Both the position numbers and the translations under genes were made by a program. From Agrobacterium genomosp. 13 str. CFBP 6927 (lineage in GTDB: Bacteria; Pseudomonadota; Alphaproteobacteria; Rhizobiales; Rhizobiaceae), in NCBI GenBank assembly GCA_900012615.1, contig LT009756.1, positions 1,392,913 through 1,456,912 on the forward strand: a stretch of DNA of 64,000 bases. The letters are read 5' to 3'. Shown piece by piece: positions 63,800-64,000 of the stretch. Each line of letters begins with the position of its first letter. Within the stretch, counting starts at the first letter, position 1. The notes below the pieces were generated by a model. The model was not told the DNA's origin and did not search any database. It saw only the letters and a list, made by a program, of their open reading frames with translations.

Positions 63800-64000
63800 G
63801 ACTTGCCTCCTTCATCCGCGGAGCGGGAAAAACCCGGCGCCGGTAACAGGCTTATAACGAACAGGATCACGGCGGCAACCACGATGGAGGGGCCGGACGG
63901 CGTATCATAGGTCAGCGAGCCGAACAGGCCGCCAATGACGGCAACCGCGCCGATCAGCGAGGCGACCACGGCCATCACCTCAGGCGTGGCCGAAAAACGC
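63796..64000 (-). CDS. znuB: Zinc ABC transporter permease ZnuB, C-terminal part
   Basis: The C-terminal 67 codons of a ZnuB-type permease; the frame is open through the right edge. Visible: TPEVMAVVASLIGAVAVIGG and TYDTPSGPSIVVAAVILFVISLL, the last helices of the family. It imports zinc with ZnuA and ZnuC. The gene start is outside the window. Confidence 0.8.
   Translation of the reverse strand, partial: RFSATPEVMAVVASLIGAVAVIGGLFGSLTYDTPSGPSIVVAAVILFVISLLPAPGFSRSADEGGKS

Noticed and set aside
1-64000. CRISPR arrays, rRNA genes, toxin-antitoxin pairs or restriction systems
   Set aside because: No regularly spaced repeats, no rRNA sequence and no proteins of these families were seen anywhere in the window.

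Overview
The window is GC-rich, gene-dense chromosomal DNA from an alphaproteobacterium of the Rhizobiaceae, most likely the Agrobacterium/Rhizobium group. This rests on gene content and order (rlpA-dac-tmk-holB-metG-tatD-MBL; gyrA, ssb, uvrA), an alphaproteobacterial SOS box (GTTC-N7-GTTC) between ssb and uvrA, a cobalamin riboswitch of the usual rhizobial form, and three intergenic palindromes resembling rhizobial mosaic elements. No database search was possible; species assignment is inference.

Layout. 1-9064: the end of a branched-chain amino-acid type ABC transporter (LivG, LivF), an aminotransferase, a LysR regulator and a catabolic set on the + strand (HyuA/HyuB hydantoinase-oxoprolinase pair, SDR, HpcH/HpaI aldolase). 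9137-13237 (-): a DUF1062 protein and an ECF sigma/anti-sigma module with YceI, a COG4315 secreted protein and cytochrome b561. 13411-14593: a disturbed patch with two IS-like terminal sequences facing outward around one unknown membrane protein, next to a 3'-truncated RpiR regulator. 14906-22041: an inositol-like sugar cassette (iolE, Gfo/Idh dehydrogenase, TIM-barrel isomerase, ribose-type ABC transporter) divergent from a LacI regulator. 22098-24975: a second ECF sigma with an RskA-like anti-sigma, a DUF4394 protein and a fasciclin protein. 25144-27863: arsenic operon arsR-acr3-arsC-arsH. 27921-33015: a B12-riboswitch operon (CbiX/2Fe-2S fusion, peptide/nickel-type ABC binding protein and two permeases, methyltransferase) with no ATPase gene in it.

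33266-42717 (-): ClC channel, then housekeeping genes MBL hydrolase, TatD, MetG, HolB, Tmk, a D,D-carboxypeptidase homologue missing two of its three active-site motifs, and RlpA. 43380-46431: a decayed prophage at a tRNA-Ser(TGA) gene, with an integrase N-terminal stub, broken small genes, and two lipoprotein genes lying between two near-identical 36-bp terminator repeats. 46520-64000: small conserved proteins, a normal SPOR-domain D,D-carboxypeptidase, gyrA, MarC, an HPP-CBS protein, ssb, uvrA, DUF72, a GNAT acetyltransferase, dusA, an FAH-family enzyme, a gamma carbonic anhydrase, and zur-znuB running off the right end.

The most unusual points are the ATPase-less B12-regulated transporter operon, the motif-depleted penicillin-binding protein homologue in a cell-envelope/replication operon, the cargo-like lipoprotein pair in the prophage relic, and the IS-end-bounded gene next to the truncated regulator.
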